Assembly (NCBI GenBank): GCA_035578005.1
Contig: DATJYK010000444.1
Coordinates: forward strand, 20,035 to 84,034
Direction of reading: 5' to 3'
Source of the DNA: Gp13-AA77 sp035578005
GTDB lineage: Bacteria > Acidobacteriota > Terriglobia > UBA7540
DNA length: 64,000 bases
Made by a program: the position numbers and the translations under genes. Below the pieces are notes generated by a model that worked only from the letters and a program-made list of their open reading frames with translations, was not told where the DNA came from and did no database searches. Positions 17,132-25,793 of the stretch are shown in pieces. Each line of letters begins with the position of its first letter. Within the stretch, counting starts at the first letter, position 1.

Positions 17132-18895
17132 CTATGGAATCTCCACCTGGCTATTCAGGGCCGAAAGTCCATCGCCCTCTGACTCCCTTACCACCTCGCG
17201 CACCAGATACGTTCCAGGCTTCACGGCAAGTGTCGATTTCATGTTGAGGCCGGTCTGGTTCAGTCTTGCCAGAGTGGTGTCATGCATATGAAATTCGACT
17301 GTCTTCTCTTGTGCGGTCACGTAATTTCCGGACTGGTCAAACAGAGCGGTGACGAGTGTTAAATTGTCATAGTTCCGGCCGTCAGCCTTTCGAAAATGCA
17401 CACCGCTCATGTCAACATGGGTCACGACGGAGAGCTGAGCGCCGCTGGGCCCTGTGAAGAATTGAGTGTGAACTTCGATAGGGATAGCGTGCATTTCTTC
17501 CTGTGAGAAGACCATTTGCTCCAGTTCTTCTTTGGCCAGCGTGGCGGCGTCCTCGGATTTCTTAGGAGCAAAGTACGCCTTGCGAGCTTGCAGGGTGAAG
17601 TGGCCCGAATTCTCGGCCAGGGTAACCTTCAGCGTGTGCATGCGCCCGTCCAGCTTCAGATCGTCGGGAACGAAGGTTAGCACGTAGTAGGCTTCCGGGA
17701 ATCCGCCGGCCCGATGGAATCCCTCCCCAAGGTCGTTGTTGTTGTGAAAATAGACGCCTCCGGTCTCGTTCGCCAGGGAAGCCAAAACGCCTTCGTCGGC
17801 CAGCAAGCTCTCGCTGTGCATTTGCGTCTTGAGGCCCATCATCATCGGATCACCCGGAGACCTCTGACTAGCGTCGCCACCGGGTATGTCCACGTAGAGA
17901 CCGCGCGCGTCCAGCGTGCCAATCACTACATTCTGCCTTAGCGCCCGATCGATGACTTCCTGCAGCTCAAAGGTCTCTGTATCTGTGAAGAATCCGGGCG
18001 AGGCCAGCACGATGCTGCGTTGGCCAACCGCTGTTCCCATACGCCTGCAGAGAGCCTCCAAACCCTGAAAAACGTAACGGGAGCTCACCTCAACGTCGTT
18101 CAAGATGCGCCGCGACAGGATCTGCAAGTAGTTGGGGTCCGCCTGGGGGCACGGAGTCGCCCCGCCGCAGCACTGGTAAAGGGCGTCGGTCTCGGCTATC
18201 TGGAGCGCGGTGGGGTCCTGTTGCTCAGCGATCTTATAGGCCTGGTAATCCGAAATTGTGGGACACTCACCGGCGCTCGAAGGCATCGGCCATGGTCGCA
18301 GGCTGAAGAGGGCATCGTGAAGTTTCTGGCGATCGTCGGTGAAATCGAGTTGATGCTGGCCCGACGAGGTAAAAATGCCAGCCCGGTCCCCAGCCCGCAA
18401 GGCAGAGGCGAGGTAGTGATCGGCAGCGTCGCGGGTGCGAGCCAGGTCTGCGAATTCTGTGTGGATGTCATCGAAAAATAGGGCCATAAAGCGGCGAGGC
18501 AGAACAATCGCCGGCGCACTGGCACTTCCGACAGCGGTTGTGCCCGAACCGGCCGAGGTCGTCGGCGACATGGCCCCAGGCAACGGACCGCCGGTTTCCA
18601 GCGCGAAGTGCTCGATCACCTGTGGCTTTCGATTGTCGAAGATGCGAAAGTCATCCTTCTGCAGATTGGCGACAGCGCGGCCCTTCGAGTCGCGCACCAC
18701 GATGCGGACCAAGACCTCGTTGTGCTGCACGTGCAGTTGAAAAGTCGGCTGGGTTTCGTGCGACGTGACTTCTCCGGTGCCGCCGCTCTGCGCTGAGCTG
18801 GAACGCACCACCCCGGCAGTGCCAACCCATGCCACTGCCAACACGACCACACCAAATCTGGCGCGGCGATGACCAAAAGAGCTTCGGCCGCTCAT
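17132..18895 (-). CDS. Secreted VWA-domain protein, paralogue 2
   Basis: 587 aa with an N-terminal export signal (ARFGVVVLAVAWVGTAGVVRSSSAQ). The N-terminal module FQLHVQHNEVLVRIVVRDSKG..VANLQKDDFRIFDNRKPQVIEHF is nearly the same as in the 602-aa neighbour and is the acidobacterial VWFA-related hallmark. The VWA strand reads FMALFFDDIHTEF, lacking the Ser/Thr residues of a MIDAS. ETGGVYFHNNNDLGEGF and YYVLTFVPDDLKLDGRMHTLKVTL end the domain, followed by a C-terminal region finishing VREVVRESEGDGL..LNSQVEIP. Residues 225-250 contain a Cys cluster (YQCCGGATPCPQAD). It probably arose by duplication with the gene at 19744-21552. Role unknown. Confidence 0.88.
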   Translation of the reverse strand: MSGRSSFGHRRARFGVVVLAVAWVGTAGVVRSSSAQSGGTGEVTSHETQPTFQLHVQHNEVLVRIVVRDSKGRAVANLQKDDFRIFDNRKPQVIEHFALETGGPLPGAMSPTTSAGSGTTAVGSASAPAIVLPRRFMALFFDDIHTEFADLARTRDAADHYLASALRAGDRAGIFTSSGQHQLDFTDDRQKLHDALFSLRPWPMPSSAGECPTISDYQAYKIAEQQDPTALQIAETDALYQCCGGATPCPQADPNYLQILSRRILNDVEVSSRYVFQGLEALCRRMGTAVGQRSIVLASPGFFTDTETFELQEVIDRALRQNVVIGTLDARGLYVDIPGGDASQRSPGDPMMMGLKTQMHSESLLADEGVLASLANETGGVYFHNNNDLGEGFHRAGGFPEAYYVLTFVPDDLKLDGRMHTLKVTLAENSGHFTLQARKAYFAPKKSEDAATLAKEELEQMVFSQEEMHAIPIEVHTQFFTGPSGAQLSVVTHVDMSGVHFRKADGRNYDNLTLVTALFDQSGNYVTAQEKTVEFHMHDTTLARLNQTGLNMKSTLAVKPGTYLVREVVRESEGDGLSALNSQVEIP

Positions 18896-19743
18896 TCTGG
18901 GCTCAGTGAGGCAAGGGCAGACCGGCAGAGAGCTTGCGACGCGTCTTGCCGATTCCCCTGCCCGCGTGCATGTAGTATCAAGCGCGGCTTGACTGAAGTC
19001 AATCCATGATAGAGAACCGCGAGAACCCCTATCCGCCGATCGCGCTGCCGTGCAACGTAAGCGCTGACTTCTAACGAGGCTTCGCCTCAGACCGACGAGG
19101 GCCCGCCCGGATTCAAAATTCCAAATTGCATATTCAAAATGCTTATGGCCGTGTTCAAAAAACTTGACTCAAGAAATCAACTTCCAAATCTCAAGCCCCC
19201 TAGCGAAGTCTTTGACCTCAAAGCAACAAGCCCACGCCCAATCAACAGGCGAAGCTCGGGTTCGTTTCTTGGGTTCGTTGGGTCCGTTTCTTGATTTTGC
19301 ACCCTTTTTCCCTCGAAACTTAGGTTCGTTTGGGTTCGTTTTCGAACGCCAATTTGGCCCCTTTTTGACCCTTATCTATCCTTGAATCTGAGGGTTAAGT
19401 GTTTTGGGTTCGTTTTTTCGACTCGTTCGGCAAACAGGCGGCCTGATCGCCATTAACCTACGCTGCAGCAACATGATACAAGTTTGGGTTCGTTAGCACG
19501 CATAAGGTGGTACCCCGGGGGGGTGCTCTTTTTCGCACCCCAGAGGACGGGGGGTGGTTGCGGGCTCCGACTTCAAAGACTTGCTATATTTGTTCTTTCG
19601 CGGGCCGTCGGCCCCAATTGGCACGCCAGAAACGAGAGCATGCCTCTTCATTCACTCAATCACAAATCACTCGATAACCCGATCAGAAATCACCCCATCG
19701 CTCAATCGCCCGATCACCGCATTCACCATTCAGCATTCATCGC
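18896..19743. repeat. Long gene-free spacer with MITE-like and AACGAACCC-type repeats
   Basis: 848 bases with no supported gene. 19072-19204 is a MITE-like element (listed separately). 19255-19500 repeats GGGTTCGTTT / TTTGGGTTCGTT, the reverse complement of the AAACGAACCC words at 4750-5113. 19510-19523 holds a C4G7 tract (ACCCCGGGGGGGTGC) like the C8G6 tracts there. 19640-19740 is a run of CACTCAATC / CCGATCA words. Either promoter of the 587-aa VWA gene must lie in 18896-19071, but no site is clear. Confidence 0.6.
19072..19204. mobile_element. 133-bp MITE-like element, copy 1
   Basis: It runs from CTAACGAGGCTTCGCC to CTCAAGCCCCCTAGC and matches the reverse complement of 30891-31022 at about 85-90% by eye over its full length. 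The shared core is CAGACCGACGAGG, CCCGCCCGGATT and ATATTCAAAATG, then TATGGCCGT and CTTGACTCAAGAAAT. The ends form an imperfect 12-bp inverted repeat (CTAACGAGGCTT / CTAG.GGGGCTT). No coding capacity. Confidence 0.65.
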
Positions 19744-21552
19744 TTATGGAATCTCTACCTCGCTGCTCGTTGCCGAGAGCTGGTCGCCCTCCGATTCACG
19801 TACCACCTGGCGGATGAGATAGGTGCCGGACTTCACAGTGAGGCTGGCCTTCATGTTCAAGCCTGTTTGGGAGAGTCTCGCCAGCGTCTCATCGCGCAGG
19901 TGAAACTCAATCTGCTTTTGCTCGCCCGTGACGTAATTGCCCGCGCGGTCAAAAACAGCCGTCACCACGGTGACGTTGTCCACGCTTCGGCCGTCAGCCT
20001 TGCGGAAGGGAACCGCATGGATGTCCACGTGGGTCAACACAGAGAGCTTGGCTTCGCCTGTAGTGGGCTTGAAAAACTGAGTGTGAACCTCCATCGGAAT
20101 GGTGTGCAACTCCTCCTGGGAGAAAATCATCTGCTGGAGTTCCTCTTTAGCCACCGTGGCTGCGTCCTGGGCCTTGTTGGGAGCGAAGTACCCGCGTCGG
20201 GCCTGCACGGTAAAGTGGTCCGGATTATCTGCCAGGGCCACCTTCAACGTGTGCAGGCGGCCGTCCGGCTTCAGGTCATCAGGAGCAAAAGCCAGCACAT
20301 AATATGAGTTCGGAAAGGCCCCCACGCGCCAGAAGCCGTCTCCCAAGTCATTGCTGTTATGAAAATAAGCGCCTCCGGTCTCGTCGGCCAATTGTGACAA
20401 CACGTCGGCATCCGTCCGCAAGGCGTCTTGCTGGATCTGCACCTTATTGCCCGTAAGGTCCGGGCGCCGCACTGGAAGGATCACATCCTGGCTGGCATCT
20501 CCGAGCGGCGGCGCTGCATAAAGACCCCGCGCGTCCAGCGTGCTGATCACTACGTTCTGGCGCAGCGCCTGATCGATAATCCGATCGATATCCAGCTTTT
20601 CCAGGCCCGTGAAGAACCCGGGTGACAGCACCACAACGCTTCGTTGTCCAGGGACCTCAGCCATGCGCCGGCAGACGCGTTCGAGCCCTTGCAGCGCATA
20701 TTGGGTTTGGCTCTCTCCCCGCTGCAGGACTTCCATGGCCTTGCTGTCGGCCAGGCTGTTGGCCCGCGCCTGGCATTGTTGTACTACGGGAGCCGGGGCG
20801 CTGGGGTCACAATTACACTCAAACGCTTCCTCGTACGCGATCTGGATGGCATAGGGGTCACGCAGGTCCACCATCTTGTAAGCTTGATCGGTGGACATCT
20901 GGGGGCATTCGGTTGTGACGGGCTGATACAGCGGCCGAGGCCTCAAACTGAAGACCGCGCTGTGCAGTTGCTGCCGGTCATCGGTAAAGTCGAGCTGATT
21001 CTGGCCGGAGGACGTGAAAACCGCGGCCACGTCCCCAGGCGCCATGCTCTGCGCCAGGTAGCGGTCAGCGGCGTTGCGGGTCGGCACGAGATCACCGAAC
21101 TGGAGGTGAACGTCGTCAAAATATAGGGCCATGAACCGCCGAGCCAATGCGGTGGGAGCAGTCGTCCCAGCCGAAAGCGAACTGCCTGCCGCAGTAGACC
21201 CGCCCGGCACCTTCGCCGTCTCCTTCGCAGCGGGCTCCACCGAAAAGTGGGTGATCAGTTGGGGCTTGCGGTTATCGAAAATACGGAAATCAGACTGCTT
21301 CAAGTGGCTGACCGGATTCCCCTTAGAGTCCCGCACGATCACGCGCACCATCACCTCATTCCGCTGCACGCGGAATCCGAAGGTGGGCAGCGACTCATGC
21401 GAGGTAACTTCAGGGGTTTCCGGAGCGGTTTCCGGGCTTTGGGCGGGCCCAGGCCGGGGAGTGTCGAGCAGAACCAACAGCGACGCACCCAAGAGCAGCA
21501 CCGCAAGGCCCACGCCTGCGCGATGATCCGCTGAACGGCTTGAGCGGCTCAT
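19744..21552 (-). CDS. Secreted VWA-domain protein, paralogue 3
   Basis: 602 aa with signal sequence VGLAVLLLGASLLVLLDTP. It is collinear with the 587-aa protein at 17132: FGFRVQRNEVMVRVIVRDSKGNPVSHLKQSDFRIFDNRKPQLI, then FMALYFDDVHLQFGDL (no MIDAS Ser), ETGGAYFHNSNDLGDGF, YYVLAFAPDDLKPDGRLHTLKVAL, and the ending IRQVVRESEGDQLSATSSEVEIP. A Cys cluster (FECNCDPSAPAPVVQQC) sits where the paralogue also has Cys residues. The pair is a recent-looking tandem duplication separated by 848 bp of repeats. The extracytoplasmic role is unknown. Confidence 0.88.
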   Translation of the reverse strand: MSRSSRSADHRAGVGLAVLLLGASLLVLLDTPRPGPAQSPETAPETPEVTSHESLPTFGFRVQRNEVMVRVIVRDSKGNPVSHLKQSDFRIFDNRKPQLITHFSVEPAAKETAKVPGGSTAAGSSLSAGTTAPTALARRFMALYFDDVHLQFGDLVPTRNAADRYLAQSMAPGDVAAVFTSSGQNQLDFTDDRQQLHSAVFSLRPRPLYQPVTTECPQMSTDQAYKMVDLRDPYAIQIAYEEAFECNCDPSAPAPVVQQCQARANSLADSKAMEVLQRGESQTQYALQGLERVCRRMAEVPGQRSVVVLSPGFFTGLEKLDIDRIIDQALRQNVVISTLDARGLYAAPPLGDASQDVILPVRRPDLTGNKVQIQQDALRTDADVLSQLADETGGAYFHNSNDLGDGFWRVGAFPNSYYVLAFAPDDLKPDGRLHTLKVALADNPDHFTVQARRGYFAPNKAQDAATVAKEELQQMIFSQEELHTIPMEVHTQFFKPTTGEAKLSVLTHVDIHAVPFRKADGRSVDNVTVVTAVFDRAGNYVTGEQKQIEFHLRDETLARLSQTGLNMKASLTVKSGTYLIRQVVRESEGDQLSATSSEVEIP

Positions 21553-21774
21553 AAACGGACCCTACTTTTCTTCTGCCCGTGTTGGGAGTATCGGCCAGCG
21601 GCCTCGCTGAAGTCAATATAAAACGGACGCCTTGTCGGCACCGGGGCTCGCTCGATTGTGGTTGAGATATCCCGGACGGTTCGTGAAGACAAACTGTGGT
21701 TGGGAGTAGAATTAAGAATCCGGGGAGACAAAACGGAAATCCCGGCTCACAACACTTCGGCGCTGGAGAATCGT

Positions 21775-22470
21775 ATGCGAACGGCCGTCATGACCCTGGC
21801 TCTTGTATGTCTGGTTCTGGTTGTACTGCCGGGAGCGAGCCGAGAGGCGCGAGCGCAGGCGGATCCTTATCCGACCATGGCTCCTCTGCAGGAGTATCTG
21901 ATGCCAAAGGATGCCGAGATCGCGCTGGCACGAAGCGCGGCGCCGCCCTCCATCGCGGACAGCGCGACCGTAATGGTGCTGGGACAGCAGGGATACACGA
22001 CCGCCGCGCGCGGCACGAACACCTTTCTCTGTTATGTGGAGCGATCCTGGGCCAAGGACACGGATGCTCCGGACTTCTGGAATCCGAAAATCCGCGCCCC
22101 CAATTGCTTCAACCCGGCGGCGGCCAGGAGCATTACACAAATCTATCTGATGAAGACCCGACTTGTGCTGGCAGGCAAATCGAAGGCGGAGATCGCGCAG
22201 GCGATCGCCGCAGCACTCAATCGCAAGGGACCGCCCGCGCCGGCGTCGGGAGCGATGTGCTTCATGATGTCGAAGCAACAGTACCTCAACGACCAGGGCC
22301 GGAACTGGTACCCGCACCTGATGTTCTACGCTGCGGGCGACACGGCGAAGAGCTCGGGGGCGAATCTGCCAGGCTCACCGGTGATCGCGTCGTATGATCC
22401 GCAAGCGCGAGTGACGACTGTCATGGTCGTGGTGCGCCACTGGTCGGACGGAACACCGGGCCCGCAGTGA
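21775..22470 (+). CDS. Secreted protein of unknown function
   Basis: 231 aa. The start ATG at 21775 has GGAGA 6 nt upstream and gives a clean signal peptide (MRTAVMTLALVCLVLVVLPGASREARAQ); the frame is open further upstream to 21658, without a signal. The mature protein begins ADPYPTMAPLQEYLMPKDAEIALARSAAPPSIADSATVMVLG, contains RGTNTFLCYVERSWA and CFMMSKQQYLNDQG.NWYPHLMFY, and ends ASYDPQARVTTVMVVVRHWSDGTPGPQ. I have seen this layout in uncharacterised acidobacterial and proteobacterial secreted proteins but cannot name a function. It is divergent from the VWA gene (222-bp gap). Confidence 0.75.
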   Translation: MRTAVMTLALVCLVLVVLPGASREARAQADPYPTMAPLQEYLMPKDAEIALARSAAPPSIADSATVMVLGQQGYTTAARGTNTFLCYVERSWAKDTDAPDFWNPKIRAPNCFNPAAARSITQIYLMKTRLVLAGKSKAEIAQAIAAALNRKGPPAPASGAMCFMMSKQQYLNDQGRNWYPHLMFYAAGDTAKSSGANLPGSPVIASYDPQARVTTVMVVVRHWSDGTPGPQ

Positions 22471-22493
22471 ACTGGCGGCCTGGCAGACGGCCT

Positions 22494-23774
22494 CTACGTC
22501 CCTTCGGACCAGGAGGCCAGATACTCTTCCTGTTCAGGCGTCAGCTTGTCGATCGAGACGCCGAGGGATTCGAGCTTGAGGCGAGCAACGTCCTGGTCAA
22601 GCTCTGTAGGCACGGGGTAGACCTTGGCTTCGAGGTTCTTCGCGTTCTTCACCAGATACTCGGCTGACAGCGCCTGGTTGGCGAAGCTCATATCCATGAC
22701 TACGGCCGGGTGACCTTCGGCTGAGGCCAGATTGATGAGGCGGCCTTCGCCCAGCAGGTAAATCTTGCGTCCGTCGCGCAGCGTGAATTCGTCCACAAAC
22801 TCACGCGTCTGACGCTTGGCGCTGGAGAGGCCCTCGAGAGCAGGAATGTCAATCTCCACGTTGAAGTGGCCTGAGTTGCAAACGATGGCGCCGCTCTTCA
22901 TCAGCTTGAAGTGCTCGGCGGCGATCACGTTCTTATCACCGGTGAGCGTGCAGAAGATGTCGCCGATCTTCGCGGCTTCGAACATGTCCATCACGCGAAA
23001 GCCATCCATAACGGCCTCCAGCGCGCGTGTGGGATTCACTTCCGTCACGATCACGTCAGCGCCCAGGCCCTTGGCGCGCATCGCAAAACCGCGACCGCAC
23101 CAGCCGTAGCCCGCCACCACCACGCGCTGGCCTGCGAAGAGCTGGTTGGTGGCGCGAATGATACCGTCCACCGTGGATTGGCCGGTGCCATAGCGATTGT
23201 CAAAAAGGTGCTTGGTGTCGGCGTCGTTCACCGAAATCACCGGGAACCTCAGCACGCCCTCACGCGCCATGCTGCGCAGGCGGATGACGCCGGTGGTGGT
23301 CTCCTCAGTGCTGCCGATGATGTCCGAAAGCAGATCGTGCCGCTTGCCCAGTACGGCGCTCACGAGGTCAGCGCCATCATCCATGGTGATCTGGGGGCGG
23401 TGCTCCAGCACGGCGTTGAGGTGTTTGTAATAAGTCTGGTTGTCCTCGCCCTTGATGGCGTACACGGGAATATTGTGATCGTGCACCAGCGAGGCTGCCA
23501 CGTCATCCTGGGTGCTGAGCGGATTGGACGCGCATAGCGCCACGCGGGCGCCACCGTCGCGAAGGGTAATCATCAGGTTGGCCGTTTCGGTGGTCACGTG
23601 CAAGCAGGCGGAGATCCGCACGCCTTCGAGCGGCCGCTCTTCCTTGAAACGCTTGCGAATGAGCTGAAGCACGGGCATCCACTGGTCCGCCCATTCGATA
23701 CGGAGCTTGCCCTTCGGTGCCAAACCAATGTCTTTAACGTCGTAATTCAATGTCGGAATCGTAGCGGTTGCCAT
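22494..23774 (-). CDS. ahcY: Adenosylhomocysteinase (SAH hydrolase)
   Basis: The 426-aa NAD+-dependent enzyme cleaves S-adenosylhomocysteine to adenosine and homocysteine, relieving product inhibition of methyltransferases. Substrate-domain signatures are visible: SACLHVTTETANLMITLRDGG, CASNPLSTQDDVAASL and MDDGADLV. The NAD-binding loop VVAGYGWCGRGFAMRAKGLGADVIVTEVNP carries GxGxxG. CNSGHFNVEID follows. AAGGAGG sits before the ATG. It lies 287 bp downstream of metK on the same strand, so the two steps of the methyl cycle are probably co-expressed. This shorter (about 420 aa) form lacks the insert of the plant/proteobacterial enzyme. Confidence 0.96.
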   Translation of the reverse strand: MATATIPTLNYDVKDIGLAPKGKLRIEWADQWMPVLQLIRKRFKEERPLEGVRISACLHVTTETANLMITLRDGGARVALCASNPLSTQDDVAASLVHDHNIPVYAIKGEDNQTYYKHLNAVLEHRPQITMDDGADLVSAVLGKRHDLLSDIIGSTEETTTGVIRLRSMAREGVLRFPVISVNDADTKHLFDNRYGTGQSTVDGIIRATNQLFAGQRVVVAGYGWCGRGFAMRAKGLGADVIVTEVNPTRALEAVMDGFRVMDMFEAAKIGDIFCTLTGDKNVIAAEHFKLMKSGAIVCNSGHFNVEIDIPALEGLSSAKRQTREFVDEFTLRDGRKIYLLGEGRLINLASAEGHPAVVMDMSFANQALSAEYLVKNAKNLEAKVYPVPTELDQDVARLKLESLGVSIDKLTPEQEEYLASWSEGT

Positions 23775-24061
23775 CAGCAGCCTGCCTCCTTAAGTTCTTA
23801 CTTTGTGTTTGGCGTCTTCTATGGACGCCATGCAGGGCCGACCCTTCGGTCGGCCGCTAGAGTTTATTCATTCGGCCGCGATTGCAGCCCCGGCTCCAAT
23901 CTTAGCCGGAATCCTGGTAAGTCATTGATTCAATTAAACATTCCAGCTTCGTTCGAACCAAGTTTTAGTCACCCCCTGAGGGTCGGCCAACGGCCGGTCC
24001 TCAGGTCGGCTCCGGCCGGCGCAAGCCCATGGGGCAAGCCCCGGACCTACCTGTTTCGTCT
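23775..24061 (-). terminator. metK-ahcY spacer with three stable hairpins
   Basis: Three inverted repeats lie in the spacer: 23975-24005 (CCTGAGGGTCGGCC / GGCCGGTCCTCAGG, 3-nt loop, imperfect), 23836-23855 (GGCCGACC / GGTCGGCC, 4-nt loop) and 23811-23829 (GGCGTC / GACGCC). The first lies 57 bp after the metK stop and could end or attenuate the metK transcript, though no U-run follows. I searched this stretch for SAH or SAM riboswitch-like conservation and could not recognise one. Confidence 0.35.
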
Positions 24062-25216
24062 CTAGACGGCGTCCTTTAAGGCCTCGGCCTTGTCGGTTCG
24101 CTCCCAAGTGAATCCTGGACCCGTACGGCCGAAATGGCCGTAAGCAGCCGTGTTTTTGTAAACAGGCCGCAGTAAATTGAGCGATTCGATGATGCCACGC
24201 GGCGTTAACTGGAAATTCTTGCGGACCAGCTCCACCAGCTTGGCATTATCCACCTTGCCCGAACCGTTCGTGTTCACCATCACAGATACGGGTTCGGCGA
24301 CGCCGATGGCGTAAGCGAGCTGCACTTCGGCGTGGCGCGCCAAGCCCGCTGCCACGATGTTTTTGGCGATGTACCGCGCCATGTAAGCGGCAGAGCGGTC
24401 TACCTTCGAGGGATCCTTACCGGAGAACGCTCCACCGCCGTGGTGCGCTGAGCCGCCGTAGGTGTCCACGATGATCTTGCGGCCGGTGAGTCCCGAGTCA
24501 CCAACGGGGCCGCCAATCTCGAAATTGCCGGTGGGGTTGATATGGTACTTAGTCTTGGAATCCAGCATGTGGGCGGGAATAACGGGCTTGATGACGCACT
24601 CAAGCACCGCTTCCCGCAAGGTTTCGGGTTTCTTGGAAATCTCCGGCGTGTGCTGCGTGGAAACAACGACGGCTTCCACCCTCACGGGGTCCGCACCGTC
24701 ATACTCCACCGTCACCTGGCTCTTCCCATCCGGCCGGATGAAGTTGACAATTCCCTTGTGCCGTACCTCCGCCAGACGCATGCAAAGCTTATGAGCCATC
24801 ATGATGGGGAAAGGCATCAGTTCATCGGTCTCGTCGCAGGCGTATCCGAACATCATGCCCTGATCGCCGGCGCCACCGGTATCGACGCCCATGGCGATGT
24901 CGGCCGACTGCTTTTGCACCCTAACGTCGACTTTGCAGTCGTCGGCCGTAAATCCGCAACCGGGATCGGTGTAGCCAATCTGGCGGACCGTGTCGCGCAC
25001 TAGCTTTTCAAAGTCGGGCTTGGCGCTGGTGGTAATTTCCCCCGCCACACATACGAACTGGTCCTTTACCAGGGTTTCGCACGCCACGCGCGACGCTTTA
25101 TCTTCGGTAAGCACCGCGTCGAGTACCGCGTCAGAAATCTGGTCGCAAATCTTGTCGGGATGGCCTTCGGTCACCGACTCGGACGTAAATAGGTAACGTT
25201 CTGATGAAGCTGACAA
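24062..25216 (-). CDS. metK: S-adenosylmethionine synthetase
   Basis: The 384-aa enzyme makes SAM from methionine and ATP. All signatures are present: FTSESVTEGHPDKICDQISDAVLD at the N-terminus, the GAGDQGMMFGYACDET ATP-binding motif, and GGGAFSGKDPSKVDRSAAY (P-loop-like, with the catalytic Lys). The start is a TTG at 25216 with AGGAGG 6 nt upstream; no ATG is better placed. Length matches the family. ahcY follows on the same strand, so both ends of SAM turnover are encoded together. Confidence 0.97.
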   Translation of the reverse strand: MSASSERYLFTSESVTEGHPDKICDQISDAVLDAVLTEDKASRVACETLVKDQFVCVAGEITTSAKPDFEKLVRDTVRQIGYTDPGCGFTADDCKVDVRVQKQSADIAMGVDTGGAGDQGMMFGYACDETDELMPFPIMMAHKLCMRLAEVRHKGIVNFIRPDGKSQVTVEYDGADPVRVEAVVVSTQHTPEISKKPETLREAVLECVIKPVIPAHMLDSKTKYHINPTGNFEIGGPVGDSGLTGRKIIVDTYGGSAHHGGGAFSGKDPSKVDRSAAYMARYIAKNIVAAGLARHAEVQLAYAIGVAEPVSVMVNTNGSGKVDNAKLVELVRKNFQLTPRGIIESLNLLRPVYKNTAAYGHFGRTGPGFTWERTDKAEALKDAV

Positions 25217-25356
25217 TGAAGCCTCCTGATGCTAGGGTTATTCCCGCAGACGTGATCTTTGATACTAACACAGACGGCGGAAGGCCAGATAGTGCCTAAT
25301 CAGGGTATTTTCCGCCTAGGAATGGGGTTCACCCAAAGGTTTGTTCGCCAGGACGG

Positions 25357-25698
25357 TTATTTACCACCTTCGATAGCTCTGATTCTTGCCTCGGTCTCCC
25401 TCTTCCAGGCTTCGTTGGCTGACTTCCAGGATTCGGTCTCCCTTTTCCAGGCTTCGTCGTTCCTTTTCCACGCTTCGCTCTCTTTTCTCGAGGCTTCGCT
25501 TTCCTTCTTCCAGGCTTGGTTCTGATTGATCCAGGCCGCCGTTTGTTCCCGGAACACCGCCACTTGCTCCGCGAACTCCAAGATGAAGTCGTGCAGGGCG
25601 TCGATGCGCTTGCGCGTCTCCTCTTTATGCGCTTCCAGATCACGCGCGGTAAGCTCCAGGCTCAGCGTGAGGGCTTCCAGGCGTTCGTCAAGGGTCAT
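25357..25698 (-). CDS. Small coiled-coil protein with heptad repeats
   Basis: 113 aa starting MTLDERLEALTLSLELTARDLEAHKEETRKRID. After QTAAWINQNQAW come at least six consecutive 7-residue units (KKESEAS, RKESEAW, KRNDEAW, KRETESW, KSANEAW, KRETEAR). The constant Trp/Ala at the end of each unit and the alternating Lys/Glu predict a single continuous helix or coiled coil. The DNA repeats imperfectly in step (21-nt units near 25390-25510). Similar small 'MTLDERLEALT' proteins are frequent in Acidobacteria, with no assigned role. It sits between metK and a secreted hydrolase with no clear link to either. Confidence 0.7.
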   Translation of the reverse strand: MTLDERLEALTLSLELTARDLEAHKEETRKRIDALHDFILEFAEQVAVFREQTAAWINQNQAWKKESEASRKESEAWKRNDEAWKRETESWKSANEAWKRETEARIRAIEGGK

Positions 25699-25793
25699 CG
25701 CTTCACTCCGTCTAGCCTCGGGGCCGGGTTGTTAGGCCATCGGCAACCTGCTGTGAAGTCTCGTAACGTCCCACTCGCTTTTGCCCTTGGCGA

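Noticed and set aside
23775..24061. SAH or SAM riboswitch upstream of ahcY
   Set aside because: No conserved core or pseudoknot of a known class was recognised; only simple hairpins resembling dispersed repeats.
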